A stretch of 64,000 nucleotides of DNA, taken from contig JACEFZ010025058.1 in assembly GCA_014155875.1 (NCBI GenBank), positions 3,266,001 to 3,330,000 of the forward strand, read 5' to 3'. This document shows, piece after piece, positions 26,696 to 41,377 of the stretch. The stretch's first letter is position 1, and the number at the start of each line of letters is the position of its first letter. This stretch comes from Cepaea nemoralis. Taxonomy: Eukaryota > Mollusca > Gastropoda > Stylommatophora > Helicidae. The notes under the pieces are model-generated. The model was not told the DNA's origin. It worked only from the letters and a program-made list of their open reading frames with translations, and ran no database searches. A program made the position numbers and the translations under genes.

Positions 26696-28156
26696 TATGT
26701 GTATATTGAAAAATGACAAGATAATACAAGACAATTTTAACATAGAAGTAAAGAACATATTTGATATACTGTCTGATCTAGAGATCATATTTCAAGATGT
26801 GGATGAGCAATGGAAAATGTTGAATAAATTCAATCAGTTTGACCGCAGAAACAACTATTCTAAAATTAAAGAAATTGGGTCGTAAGAAATGGATGACTGA
26901 AGAATATTTACAACTTATGGAAACAACAAGACACAACAAAAATAATCATGCCGTATATGAAAAAAAATGCACAGAAAAGTCAGAACATTATATAAGGAGG
27001 CAAAGAAGCATGGCTTGAGACAAATTGCATAGAAATTAAGAAAAAAAATATAAAACAGTAAAATACCAAATTAATGCATAAAAGAATTCAAGAGCTTACT
27101 AATAAAAGAACACGTACACCAGTAGGCTGTCTGAAAACAAAAGATGAAAAAATCATAGAAGAAAAAAGATCAGCTTTTACTTGTAGGTTAGATTATGTGA
27201 AAGACCTTTATGGTGATAACATAGAAGAACAGTATGATTTTCGAAATAAAAATGTAGGACCATGTGTTTTGAAGACGGAGGTTCAGATTGTTCTTAACTA
27301 TATGAAGCCTGGCAAGATCCCCTGTTCAGACAACATCACAACAGAAATAATTAATGCTGTAGAAGAATATGGAATAGATAAAGTCACCAGACTGCTGAAC
27401 ACAATATATGATACTGAAGATATACTTTATGAATTATGTAATTCTGTTTTTATTGCAATTCCAAAGAAATCAGGAGCCTTGGAATGTTATCAACATAGAA
27501 CAATTAGTATTATGAGTCACACCACGAAGATTTTGCTGAGAATTATCATGCAAAGAGTTAGGAGGAAAATATAACCTGAAATAGGAGAAGAACAATGTGG
27601 GTTAGTAGAAGGTAAGGGTAGAGTAAATGATGTGTACATGCTGATAACAGTAATTGAACGTTCTATAGAAGTAAATACAGATATACACTTTGCTTTATTG
27701 ACTACATAACGGCTTTCGATAGAGTACGGTATGCCAACATGATAGAGATGTTTGCAGATCTACAAATTGATGTAAAAGAGCTTAGACTTGTAAAAACCAT
27801 ATATTGGAAACAATTAGCTGCCATCAGGATTGATAATGAAATAGGTCAATATCAGTCTATTAAGAGAGGTGTGCGACGGGGATGTGTAATGTCTCCGTAT
27901 CTGTTTTCCCAGTATAGTGAAAATATTTTCAGAAATGTACAAGATATTAAATGAAGTATCATTGGAGGGAGAAACATCAATAAGTAAGATATGCAGATGA
28001 TACAGTATTGAATGCAAACAATGAGCAGGATGTGCAACATTTATTAGATGCTGTTGTCGCACACAGTTAACAACTATGGTTAGAATTAAATTTTAAAAAG
28101 ACACAGATTATGGTCGTCAGTAAGAAGAACGAAATACTACAATGTAATATACAGGT
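26696..28156 (+). mobile_element. RTE-A LINE, linker and RT part (interrupted copy)
   Basis: Resumes the element cut at 22726. A Lys-rich linker precedes RT. The 166-codon frame at 27074-27574 has KPGKIPCSDNITTEII near 27308, FIAIPKKSGALECYQHRTIS near 27448 and KILLRIIMQRVRRKI. A second frame (27739-27954) has IKRGVRRGCVMSPYLF near 27859. The active site RYADDTVLNA is intact near 27988, then LELNFKKTQIMVV near 28080. It is cut by a SINE after 28156. Stops near 26883, 27573 and 27708 show inactivation. Confidence 0.87.
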
Positions 28157-28391
28157 TGTCGGCTTCCTGGCTTAGAGGTTAGCGACTTTCTCCGTAATCT
28201 CGAATACTCTTGTGAGTAACGTGTTGACGGTAAGAATCAGCAGTGGTTCGAATCGCATCGGTAACTTACGGGGTATGTGAGCCGGCCGCGCAGAAATCAA
28301 TGGCAAACTACTGAGCGTAATCTTGCCAAGAAATCAACATACAGCTGAAAGTTGCTGGTGTTGACAACGATGTCCTGTAAAGGATATGCAA

Positions 28392-28421
<30 letters not shown>
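28157..28421 (+). mobile_element. SINE-1 copy in RTE-A
   Basis: Complete SINE-1 with head GGCTTCCTGGCTTAGAGGTT, B box GTGGTTCGAATCGC near 28243 and body GTGAGCCGGCCGCGCAGAAA. The tail is (AT)n then (AC)n (28391-28421). The hexamer ACAGGT occurs before (28151-28156) and after (28422-28427), and the RTE-A sequence resumes there, so the limits are well supported. Confidence 0.9.
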
Positions 28422-28424
<3 letters not shown>

Positions 28425-29070
28425 GGTAAATCGGAATATAGTTAAACAAGTAAATCGGTACAATTATCTCTGAACAGTCATAACATCTGATGGGAGATGC
28501 CTTGAAGAGATTAGAACAAGAATCGCCATGACAAAGGTAGCCTTTTGCAAGATGAAAAACATACTGACCAATAACACGATGTCAGTTGCAGCGAGAAAAA
28601 GAGTGTCGAGGTGCTACAGGGAGCCTGTATTTTTGAATAGATGTAAAGCGTGGACAATGAGTAATCAAGCTGAAAAACATCTGATGGCTGTGGAAATATG
28701 GTTTCTGAGGAGAATGCAAATAATAACTTGGATAACAGAAAAACCAACGACCTAATCCTACAAGAAGCAAATGAAAATCTTAAACTAATCAAAGAAATTA
28801 TTCGTAGACAGTTAAAAAAAAATTATTGGAAATGTCATAAGAAGAAATAAACTGGAGAACTTGGTGACAACTGGCAAGATCGGGGGGGGGGGGGGGGGGG
28901 TGGGGGGGGGAAGGAAAGATAACAAGGGGAAGATAGGGAAGTAAATACCTGGATGGCTTGACCACGTGGCATCATCGAGACAAGAACACGAACACTGAGC
29001 TTATCCACGTTTCTAGTGATAGCGTGAAATGGCGACTCATGACGGCCTACGCTTACCGGCATGGCACATA
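28422..29070 (+). mobile_element. RTE-A LINE, C-terminal tail and 3' end (interrupted copy)
   Basis: The continuation of the RTE-A copy after the SINE. It contains RIAMTKVAFCKMKNIL near 28523, MSNQAEKHLMAVEIWFLRRM near 28660, and an eroded RGR-type tail that ends GGCATGGCACAT. At the position where other copies read GATCGAGGGGAA there is a poly-G expansion (28882-28910). The last codons before the end match the HGT of the other copies, but the (TTGA)n tail is not preserved. Confidence 0.85.
28882..28910 (+). repeat. poly-G run inside RTE-A (19 G, T, 9 G)
   Basis: Nineteen G, a single T and nine G at the site where intact family members carry AGGGGAA. Confidence 0.95.
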
Positions 29071-29755
29071 CATAAGACGCGTTGCTTTGTCTAGCTGAAC
29101 GTCTAGGATAGTGTCCTTCATATTGAAGCTGACTGAACTATGAACATAAAGTACTCGGAGAGGATACGTTATTCGCGAAAATACTCTGTTCACAGTGTAC
29201 GATGGTCAGAGTATTTTCATATTCATATACGATGAAAATAAAGATTTATGTTCAAAGAGAAATCGTTTTCTGTTGTTCGTGTATTGATTAGCGAAAGCGT
29301 TAGATCTCTATAATATCATCACCGAATATTGGTTCTTTACGATGAGACATGTCTGTCCAACAAGCTAGATAATGAGTGCAAAATACAATCTAGAACTGCG
29401 CCACAAATGAGTTCACTGCAGCTGTTGAACAGCCGCCACTCTTTGGTGGCGTTTTTAATCAGCATGAGAAAACAAAATGTGAAACGTATGAATGTATTTT
29501 TCAAAGAACAAGGCAGTGCTTACATTTTATTCCGCATAGAAAATCACTATTACTCAACCAGAAAGGAAAGGGTCATTTTAATTTCATTCATTTCCCCACT
29601 GCGTTTTGAAACCTAAGTTTTCCTATCTCGAAACAATGGACAATAGAATGCTCGTCAGGCTGACATAGTGAATGACAACAGAGACAGTGCAAACTAACTG
29701 ATATACATATTTTGTGTAGATCACAGTTTGACTGAAACACTGGTCTGCTGCCGTC
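29071..29755. other. no recognisable feature
   Basis: A 95-codon frame (29329-29616) is present but has no supporting motif. No repeat is seen. Confidence 0.45.
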
Positions 29756-29780
29756 TGATATATATATATATATATATATA
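29756..29780. repeat. (TA)n at the 3' end of RTE-A
   Basis: A short TA run that takes the place of the (TTGA)n tail of the minus-strand RTE-A copy next to it. Confidence 0.93.
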
Positions 29781-30195
29781 CCATGTGCCATGCCGGAAAG
29801 CGTGGGCGGTCATGTCTCGCCATTTCACTCGATCACCAGTGTCGTCGATCAGCTCAGTGTTCCTGTCTCTTCCATGCCATGTGGCCAAGCCATCCAGGTA
29901 TTTTCCTCTCGGTCTTCCTATTGGTCTGTTCCCCTCGATCTTGCCAGTTGTCACTAAGTTCTCCAATCCATTTCTTCTCATAACATGTCCAAAAAATTTT
30001 GACTGTCTACGTCTAATTTCTCTAATCAGTTTACGATGTTCATTTGTCTCCTGTAGTACTTGGTCATTGGTTTTTCTGTCTCTCCATTGTATTCTTTGCA
30101 TTTTCCTCAGAAACCACATTTCTGCAGCCATCAGATGCTTTTCAGTTTGACTGCTCATTGTCCAAGTTTCACATCCATACAAAAGAACAGGCTCT
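29781..30195 (-). mobile_element. RTE-A LINE 3' fragment (minus strand)
   Basis: An uninterrupted frame on the minus strand from YGCETWTMSSQ near 30180 through EKHLMAAEMWFLRKMQR, KTNDQVLQETNEHRKL, FFGHVMRRNGLENL and GRPRGKYLDGLATW to HGT near 29784. The copy is 5' truncated at about 30195. The stop codon is missing: after HGT the frame runs into TA repeats. The coding sequence is close to the copy at 52000-52811, so both are fairly young. Confidence 0.9.
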
Positions 30196-30650
30196 ATATA
30201 TATATGTCCACTGGAACTGTGAACGGGTGGAATAAACTTCTTTCACGGTCAGTTGTTTTGTTATTTGGTCTCGTCGACTGTGCTTTCTGTACAACAATAA
30301 ACGGTTAAAGCCACGAACTTTAAGAGACGACATTCGAAGTATGCGATACGAATGGGGCGTCAAATCCGAATGATGTAGTCACTACTATTAACGCTATTTC
30401 TATAGCATATCCACAAACAAACAAGTCACATTTACTTCATTTTAAATTATTACCTTCTCATAAATGAAGTCACTGGTAGGTATCCCTAAAGTCTGACGAA
30501 AACACCTTCAATGCCGCGTCACCCAGATAAATGTAATGGCGTAAAGCATCACGTTGCAAACAACTCAAAAACAGTGACGAGTAACATTTTGTATGATCAA
30601 ATACTGTTGTTATTCCATTATTCGCAGACTATTTTAACTTTTAACTTTTA
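30196..30650. other. no recognisable feature
   Basis: No gene or repeat family recognised. Confidence 0.5.
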
Positions 30651-32083
<1,433 letters not shown>

Positions 32084-32229
32084 AGAGTCGCAAGTATAAC
32101 TTTACTCACCCCAGTCGTGTAGTATTATAACTGCTATCTTATTTGTTGTAGTTAATTTATTGCAGTCTGAGTTAGAATTTAACCTCCTTCGCACCTATAA
32201 TATTGCACTTGTATCCTCTCTAATGTTTT

Positions 32230-33033
32230 TATAACAGCGCCAAATATGGGTACCTTTAAATTTTGGCATGTTAAAATAAACATCTGGACAGCCCAATAAA
32301 ATCATACCAGAACAAAGCAGTCTCTGCCTCTTTCTGTCTTGCTGGAGAATGAAGATCCACACTGTGACCTAGTGTAGATAGTCTCGTGGTCTCCCTGCCT
32401 GAATAATGGAGTCAAAAGATGTGGAAAGCTTGCTCTGTCTTGGCTTGTTAGGTTGTGGAAATCTTTTCCTAATAATGATCAGTGAACAACCTATGTCTTA
32501 GCAGAAATCCGAATGGCTTACTTTATCAGAGCACTTCTGGGCATTTGCTGGCGTCAAACCGCATGTTAATATTTGTGTAAAGTCTTTCCTGTATGGAATC
32601 TTGTTTGTGTCTATGTCAAAGTCCTTTATTGAGTCATTATATTCAACTATTGTTTGGAGCACCTACTTGAGGTATCCTGTTTGGCCTAGAGGTTAAAAGT
32701 CCAGCTATGTAATAGGGGCTACCCTTGGTTGATGTTTTATGTCTGTGGTATTTGGTTGTATGATCAAATGATTGCTTACACATTAGTTGTCCCTGCCATT
32801 TATAAATGCAAAATAAAGAGCATGTTTTATTGTTTTGATTTGTTTGTTAAGTCTCTTTTAATCTTTACACTCACTATTTCTACCATAATCTAACACCTTA
32901 ATTCATTGCACTGGGCTTCGACGTGCTATTTCGAGCCTGAATATCAGTGATAGTTGAAATTCCCGTTTCAAGAATCTGGAAATATCTTCTTATACTGATT
33001 CTATCCTTTTCTTGTCAGCATGGGTGGTGCGAG

Positions 33034-33105
<72 letters not shown>

Positions 33106-33204
33106 TCATTTACTTCTTTGGAACTAACGCAGTGGGAGTTGCGCTCTTCTTCCCATAGAACTGTAGCAAAGGAAACTGTCTTCCTTTTCTTTCCCTCTGT
33201 TGCA
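32230..33204 (+). repeat. upstream long direct repeat (putative old LTR)
   Basis: About 975 bp that matches 35309-36335 in the same direction. Shared blocks include TATAACAGCGCCAAAT at the start, ACCAGAACAAAGCAGTCTCT, GATGTGGAAAGCTTGC, an AATAAA signal followed by TTTATTGTT near 32830, TTTACACTCACTATTTCTAC, and TTCCCTCTGTTG at the end. A (TC)n run has expanded in this copy only. It is followed by AGTGGCGAGCCTGCTAGGAT, which may be a primer-binding site. Identity is clearly lower than in the gypsy LTRs, so the element is old. Confidence 0.62.
33034..33102. repeat. (TC)n microsatellite
   Basis: About 68 bp of TC inside the upstream long repeat. The matching point in the downstream repeat has only TTTTCTCTCTC. 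Confidence 0.96.
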
Positions 33205-35308
33205 AGTGGCGAGCCTGCTAGGATTCTGACAGCCTTTGGATTGTTCTGTTAGAACTGCCTTAGTATCTAGTGATTATTTTGTGTAATAGGTCTATGTTTA
33301 TGTTGGTTGTATCCAATGTGTTTGTGTTGTGACACTGGCAGAGCCCAGGCTTGCTTTTGACATTCCCCAGACAGTGCTGTACCAGCGATGTGTCCCATGT
33401 ACTGTGATGTGCTCAGATAGATTACCTCCCAGTACACTTTTAGTGCCAGTCGTTGAATGCAATGGCTTTACCCTCTACGTTGGGAACCGCAGTTTCCCTC
33501 CCGGTTGGCGCTTCTCACTTCCACCAAAGTAGCCAGGTACATAATGCTTCGATGAAAATAGAAGTGCTTTGCGTTGGTCATCAATGTGGGATAACGGTTG
33601 GTGACTACATTCGACAGTTGAGTGCTGCATGGAGGGCTAATGCGGTATGCACTGAGGATATAATCCACATAATCTGGGAAACTGTTGCTTCGGGTGGAGC
33701 TGGAACTTAGGTCAGCTTGTGATGATGCTGGCTACAGCTTTCTTCCAAGTAAAACAAGAGGCTGGAGAATCCATCACTGAAATCTTCCACTAGATCTACA
33801 GGACCCATAGTTCGGTGGTGGAGGCACTGAAAAAGATGGCCATGGTTCTTTAGAGTCCAGTAATCCTAACAGACTTGTTTGTTGCAAAACTACGTGATGT
33901 TCTACGCAGGAGGATGGCAGAGAAGAAGATCCTACAATATCCTTCAGCGACATTCCTAGGATAACAGACCAAGCCAATGCGTTGGGCTGGAGTCTCAATA
34001 GCCCCAGACGTCGGTCCTAACCAATAAGCAGAACTTCGAGATGGCAGTTTGAAAGGGTGGCCTTGCAGCATCAATGATAATAGTACAGTTCAGCATGTTG
34101 ATGTGTTGCTGAAGTAGTTGCTAGCCGAAAGCCGAAATGGGTCGAATGACAGACATAATCGACGCATTGCTGCAGTCTAAGAGACCACGCAAGCGGTGTA
34201 ATGTGTGTAGAAGCCGGACCCACCTGCAGAACAGGTTCCAAAGAATGGGGTTAGAGCTCTTCAGGTCCCCTCTGGGGTGAACTGTGGGAAAGTGTCTGCA
34301 AGTGTAAGCCACCAAAACCAGCTGGGCATTAAGAGACAATAGAGTCCGGCCCCGGGTTGAACCTTCCAAATGATCAACCCCAGCTGTCCATGTGGGTGCA
34401 GTAGTAATTCCTAGTATAAATCTTGTTACCTGTGTCCACCAAGGAGATTAATTTAACAGATAGAGGCAGAAAAGAGGACACAGTGGAAGTCTTCTCATGT
34501 CAGTGTAGTTAGCCAGTTACAAAGTGACAGTAACAGCCACATTACCCCAAATTTGACGGGCGACCAATGTGTAATGACCGGTGTCGTGCGAAAGATGTGG
34601 ACCAAGAGGATTCCCAAATAGGTGTGTCCTTCCGTGACTTTATGCGAAAAGGGATTGTGAAGGACCACCAGTAAGGGACTATGCCCGGTAGGCATGTTTG
34701 TGATAGACGATTAAAGACCGACGTGACATAAGATTCAAATACCTTCTGAATGGACAATATTAATTAGTTGTTGATTAAATAATAGTGTTTTATTGTCTCT
34801 CTATATTGTGTTCCTTTGTGTTCATGTTCAGGTTACATGTGTATGGTGATCCCTAGTTAATGTTTTATGTGTGTGTAAGAGGACAGGGTGTTATAAGCAA
34901 GCACACGTCATCCAGGAACCACTATAGCAACAGGAAGCTCAATGAATCGCACCATGAGGCTGGTAAATGTCCATACCAAATGGTAGATTGCGAGAGTCCG
35001 CCTGCGGGAAGAAACGCAGTGAGGTTGCTGACATGACTATTGAGTTTTGTTGCATGTCCATGTCATTTCTGAGTTTGTATCATGTGCATGCAATACGTGG
35101 GATTGTCATTTTGTTGCCTGTAATTTTACATGAAATGGATTTCTTACATTGATGTATGCGATTGGGGTATGCGATTTGATGTGGTCACAGGTGACTTATA
35201 TCTTTTGGGAATTAGCTAGATGTTAACTTTTTACAGGGATAGTTGGGGTAATTATATGCATTGGTCTATGCATTTGCTGAGGACGTCAAAAAAGTAGGTG
35301 GATGGAAA
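33205..35308 (+). mobile_element. internal region of a decayed LTR element
   Basis: The 2.1 kb between the two long direct repeats. Most of it is too decayed to read. A Gag-like trace occurs near 33730-33830 (FFQVKQEAGESITEIFH, then a stop and IYRTHSSVVEALKKM), and a CNVCRSRTHLQNRFQRMG stretch near 34196 might be a ruined zinc knuckle. No RT or integrase motif was found, so the pol region seems deleted. A purine-rich tract (AAAAAAGTAGGTGGATGGAA) ends just before the downstream repeat, where a polypurine tract would be expected. Confidence 0.5.
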
Positions 35309-36335
<1,027 letters not shown>

Positions 36336-37587
36336 AATTGATAATATATTTCAATCCTAGCTGTTTCTACACTTTCTTCAATTGTTAATTACTTTAACCT
36401 CCAGTATTCTTTCCTATCAGCTGTTCCTAAACTTCGCTTCCCCCAATTCAACAATGTCCGTTAAACTGGCTGTACAGATGGTTGCATACATCCAGACTTA
36501 AGTTATCCTACTTATGCACGACATCATTTGCCAAAAAAAATGCACTTATTTGTTTTCTACTGATTGCCTGCCAAAGAAAAAAGTGGCCCTGACCAAACCT
36601 AAATTCAAGTCAGAAAATTTGAGGTAGTGGTGTGTCACAATAAGGCTTTTAAAATAGTTAAAATGGTAGCAGATATATTGTATTACATATTAAATTAAAG
36701 AGGATTGCACAGGAAACATGGCTGTGTTAATAATTAATTGATAGGTTAGAAATATTATGACAATAATGAGGGGTTTAGTAATAACAATTGAAATTAAATA
36801 GGTAAAAATATTTTAAAATTTCACTTACCAAGGCTTTATTTTGTATCCACAGCAGCTAATCCAGTTAAATTTGTTGGATATTGTTACATACACCACTTTT
36901 GTTCAATAATATCACAAGAACTGCACCACAACACCAATAGAACATAATTAAAACATATTATTTTGAAGCATATAATATTCACACAAAATGGAAAATGTCA
37001 GGAACACACCACGCAGATTACTGAGGAGTAGAGTACTGAGAAATAAAATAAACACTATTTTCTATTTAGTTATAATAATTACTCTTCTAAATTTAATTAT
37101 TTAAATACTCCTTAAATACTTTGTGATAGGCAAAATTAATTTAGTGGCACAAGTGTGGCCTATTAGCGCAAGCATAAGTCGGTATTTGCCATCATAATAT
37201 GAGGAACTTTCACTGTTATATATGTTTTTTTTTTTAATTATGACCGTCTTCTAAATTAACTGACTACTGCACGTGGTATAAGATTTAGAATCTTTCACAA
37301 AGTCCTTTACATAACAATAACTATAATATAAAATTGTTTAAGACGTTAATTTTATTAAAATATATGAGGTCCAGAATCAGAAGGTATTGTACTTCGATTT
37401 TCGAATTACAACAATTATTTCGAATCACACCACACTCAATTTCTCCTAAACAAGAAATGGGACCTAGCATGCTCTTTCACACGGGCAGAAGCGAAATCTT
37501 TCGTTGTAAAGTTTAATTCAATGGGACATTAAAAATTGTGAACTAAAAATGAGAAATGAATCAATAAACGCACTATATATATACCGA
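36336..37587. other. AT-rich, no recognisable feature
   Basis: No frame above 60 codons and no repeat family recognised. Confidence 0.5.
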
Positions 37588-37642
37588 ACCGATAGGTCGG
37601 TTCGCGGGTGCCAAAACAGGTTCTTCGAACCGACCTATCGGT
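37588..37642. repeat. perfect 17 bp inverted repeat with 21 nt loop
   Basis: Arm ACCGATAGGTCGGTTCG (37588-37604) and arm CGAACCGACCTATCGGT (37626-37642) are perfect reverse complements. The loop is 37605-37625. Inside, GGTTCTTCGAACC (37619-37631) can form a competing small hairpin that uses part of the right arm. The arms are GC-rich in an AT-rich surrounding. No associated gene. Confidence 0.95.
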
Positions 37643-38805
37643 CTGCGGCAAAGAATCAGCTAGCGATGTCATTGGTGATGTACCTTAAAGGGTAGTTACC
37701 TCCACTGGCAGTGATGCAATTCCTGAAAGCATTATCGACCCATTTATGTCTGCGTCGATTTACAATAACAACATGCAAGGTTCAGCTCATTTCGCATAAA
37801 GCACGCCGTCAGGTGAACACATTTCACATGTAGACGCAGAATCGCGTATAAGAAATATGATGGGTGTGTGAGTGGGATTTGTGTGCTTGTGTGTGCGCGA
37901 GTATGTGTGTGTGCATATATGTGTGTGCAAATCATGCTCTCTGTTTATGCCAAACTTAATGTTTCAATACAAGGATTTTCATGAACACATTATAGTCGCG
38001 TCAGCTAGTCGACAACTGTACATTTTATTTAAATCGTAAACTATACCACAGACTGTGACATTCACGCCTCCCTCATGACGATACAGAGAAGTATTATTAT
38101 TTTCTTATGATATTTTCCATTCACTGTCGCAGTCTTAATTTTGCGTGTAACTTTGATTTCAATATGCATATTTCATCAGGTTTGATTTTGACAAATATTC
38201 CGCGGTCTTTGCAGTCATTTGTCTCTTCCATCCTGTAAACTAATATGTCACTTTACGAATGCTGGAAGTTGGATAAGGCCCTCCAAAAACCTGCTTTATG
38301 CTGTTGAAAACACATATACCTTAGTGGGTTCATAAAGTAAATCAAATGGTACCCAAACATTGTGACATTATTCAGTATTAGTGTTTGATGGCGCATATGG
38401 AGTTAGTCATTCCAGGCCGACCTACAATTACTCGCATTACTCACTAAATACCACGGAGTCCATGTGTATGGTCTGTGGGGACATATAGGCCGGCAGCTAG
38501 CCAGGCTGAGAGCGGACTGTGCTGGTAATGTCATGAGCACGGTAGGGCGGAGGTTTGAGTCCTGGGATCATCGCTTGTCGAAGGAAGGGACAGATTGGCC
38601 ACCTATTCCTCCTTGTTCTCGGGCCTAGACAATTTGGTAGTGATTCAGAGAACCATGGTAGCAAGCTGCTTCGGGAGAATTTATTATGATAATTTTATGG
38701 ACATACACAATACTGGTGCTCTATATGTCTCGCTCAGAGATTACCCTGACCGCTGCTCTAATATCTCTCCCCCATGCTATTCTGCTGTTGAGATGTAATA
38801 ATAAT
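37643..38805. other. no confident gene; GT-rich patch
   Basis: A degenerate GT-rich patch lies at 37858-37930. Near 38500-38580 GGAGGTTTGAGTCCTGGGAT resembles a tRNA-type B box and could be a decayed SINE. Confidence 0.4.
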
Positions 38806-39127
38806 ATGAGGCAAGTAGCCAGAAAGACCAATGAACAAGTCCTTCAAGAAACAAATGAAGATCGTAAATTTATTAGAGAAATTAGACGTAGACAGTCAAA
38901 ATTTTTTGGGCATGTTATGAGAAGAAATGGATTTGAGAATTTGGGGACAACTGGTAAGATCGAGGGGAACAGACCAAGGGGAAGACCTAGAAGCAAGTAC
39001 CTGGATGGCTTGGCCTTGTGGCATGGTCGAGACAGAAACACGGAGCTGATCCACGACTCTGGTGATCGAGTGAGATGGCAGAACATGACCGCCCACGCTT
39101 ACCGGCATGGCACATGATGGATGGATG
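38806..39127 (+). mobile_element. RTE-A LINE 3' fragment with (ATGG)n tail
   Basis: A 5'-truncated copy. The frame is open from ARKTNEQVLQETNEDRKF near 38816 through FFGHVMRRNGFENL, GNRPRGRPRSKYLDGL and ELIHDSGDRVRW to AYRHGT and TGA near 39117. The stop overlaps a short (ATGG)n tail, parallel to the (TTGA)n tails of other copies. Confidence 0.9.
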
Positions 39128-39358
39128 GAGCCTCATTCCGTCTTTGATTGTCTTGTATATATTACCAAATGACGATGCCAGATTAAATCTATGCTCTTCT
39201 TCTTCATCGGAGAAGGTATATTTCGAGGATATTTAGTTTCCGAATCCTTCGTTAATTGATTATTTCAAGAGTGCCTCTTATGTATCCAAATATAATTTAT
39301 TATTGAAGATGATTAAGGGATTTCTTACCATATTCCTCTTTTAGTGCTTAAATCTACC

Positions 39359-39496
<138 letters not shown>

Positions 39497-39560
39497 TCTC
39501 CATTTCCCCCTCTAGCTTTTCCTCTCTCTATATTGTTCTCTATTTGACTATTTATGTCCC

Positions 39561-39563
<3 letters not shown>

Positions 39564-39640
<77 letters not shown>
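39564..39640. repeat. (TC)n microsatellite
   Basis: About 77 bp of pure TC, 70 bp after the previous TC run. Confidence 0.97.
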
Positions 39641-39645
<5 letters not shown>

Positions 39646-40897
39646 CTCTGTTTAATATTCTCTATCTCTAGCTCAACTCCGCTCTCCATTTCCTCCTCGC
39701 ACTTCCTCGCTTTTTCTGAGTATGGCTTGCAGCATCTTCTATTCGACTCTCTAAACATTCAAAAGAATGAATTCTGTGTGCAAGATGCTTCTTCACGAAG
39801 TCCTTTATTTTAACTTAATTATATCTTCCCTCCGCACCGTTATGCTCCCCAACTCCCCGCACTCTTTTCATATATCAACACTGTTTATGTCGTCTGGCAT
39901 AATTATTTGCTTGAGTGTGTTTCTCCGTATATCGGTTATTTCATTGCGTTACTTCTCGCTGTTTGACTGACTACTGCAGTCAGTACTTTGACATGTCGAT
40001 ATATCTATTTCTGGAGCCTAGTCTGAACACTTGTAAGTTTCGTGCCCTCACTATTATATCACACAAGACTGAGAGTGTACAGCAACAACTGACATTGTTT
40101 ATTGAGACTGATCTATTGTGTCTGATAACTAAATTAGGTTCTCCATCTTCTAATGGTGAAATGTTAGCTGAACTTCCAAACATTGTTCGTTAATTGACAG
40201 AGAGTGTTGGTCTTGTACCTAATTTAGTAACATGCTGGCATGCAGTTAATTAACCCTGGATCTAATGAATTAATATTTGTGGATAACGTGCAATGCATCA
40301 GTAAAGACCACAAATATACAACTACTTTAACTCCAGGGTCAAGGAAACAAGAGTACGAAACAAACACATACAGACTATTCTTTGTCTTCTTATTAGTCAA
40401 TACTGGGATGCAATTATAAACAGCAGCAGTTAAATGTTTCATTCGACACAAGAAAGAAGTAGTAATACATTTCATATGAGAAATAGAAAGATGTAATGAA
40501 GTTAATCACACATCATCATCTTGTGTCTTGCTGAAGGGCGAGGGCGATCATGCTCTTTCACATCTTGATATTATCAGCGGCATGAATCGACTCCCCAAAA
40601 TAACATCATTTACTTTGATGTTACTTTAAGCACGATCTGTATCTTTGATAGCACCATGACTTGGGCCCTCTTCATTCAAGCTAATGACCATTTTTCCACT
40701 TTCGATAACCACTGTATCTATCATTTATTGTAGATCCTTTTGCTTAGTGACGTTAATAGATAACATAACAAAGAACAGTGAGATGTAGTGTAGTCAAGAG
40801 AGGACATAATAGACAACGTAAACATCAATGTAGTTACAAGAAGACATGAGAGACAACAGTGATTTTGTGTAATTAAGAGGACACAAAGAACGTGTAT
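39641..40897. other. no recognisable feature
   Basis: No gene or repeat family recognised up to the target duplication of the gypsy element. Confidence 0.5.
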
Positions 40898-40902
40898 ATT
40901 AT
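40898..40902. repeat. target-site duplication ATTAT (left)
   Basis: Identical to 48345-48349, immediately outside the other LTR. Five bases is typical for Ty3/gypsy integration. Confidence 0.93.
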
Positions 40903-41369
40903 TGTCAGGATCTTATAATTGGCTCGTTAGCTAACACGTGTGAGACAGTACAAGTATAACGTGATTCAACGTAAGACACAACGACATAACGTTCTATGGA
41001 TTTATTGCCACATTAAATACAGAACGATAATTACAACAATCTACAATATATAACTCACGACGCTCACAACCACAATACAGCTCATAGGTCTGACGCTCAA
41101 GATATCAGTCGTTCGGCTTTCAACCACAGAGATCCACACAAACGCCTTGCTTTCATCACACATGTCCTTCCAGTCTCCGGTCCCAGCTCGGTCTGACGTT
41201 AGCACGCCAACTGCCCACTGCCTCTAGTGGTGTCACGTGGCCTGCGTGCGTCTGTCGTCAGCCTGACCGCTGGTCGCGTGTCAGGTAACAATCTTGCCAG
41301 CCGACAATTCTTGTCCGCCGGGTGTCGTAACGATGTTGCTGCATAGCTATACCATGTTAGGCTCTGACA
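40903..41369 (-). repeat. 3' LTR of the Gmr1-like element
   Basis: 467 bp, TGTCAG to CTGACA. On the minus strand it holds a TATA-like GTTATATATTG (plus 41046-41056), followed about 40 bases later by an AATAAA poly-A signal (plus 41001-41006). The two are close, which implies a short R region. It differs from the 5' LTR at CC versus AT near 41210 and at C versus A near 41353. Confidence 0.96.
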
Positions 41370-41377
41370 TTCTCCCC
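41370..41377 (-). promoter_or_regulatory. polypurine tract of the Gmr1-like element
   Basis: GGGGAGAA on the minus strand, directly before the 3' LTR; the primer site for plus-strand DNA synthesis. Confidence 0.82.

Noticed and set aside
33005..33252. Ser/Leu repeat protein
   Set aside because: Translation of a TC microsatellite in a decayed LTR; similar frames at 17559, 39344, 39544, 35593, 61325 and 63074 were dismissed for the same reason.
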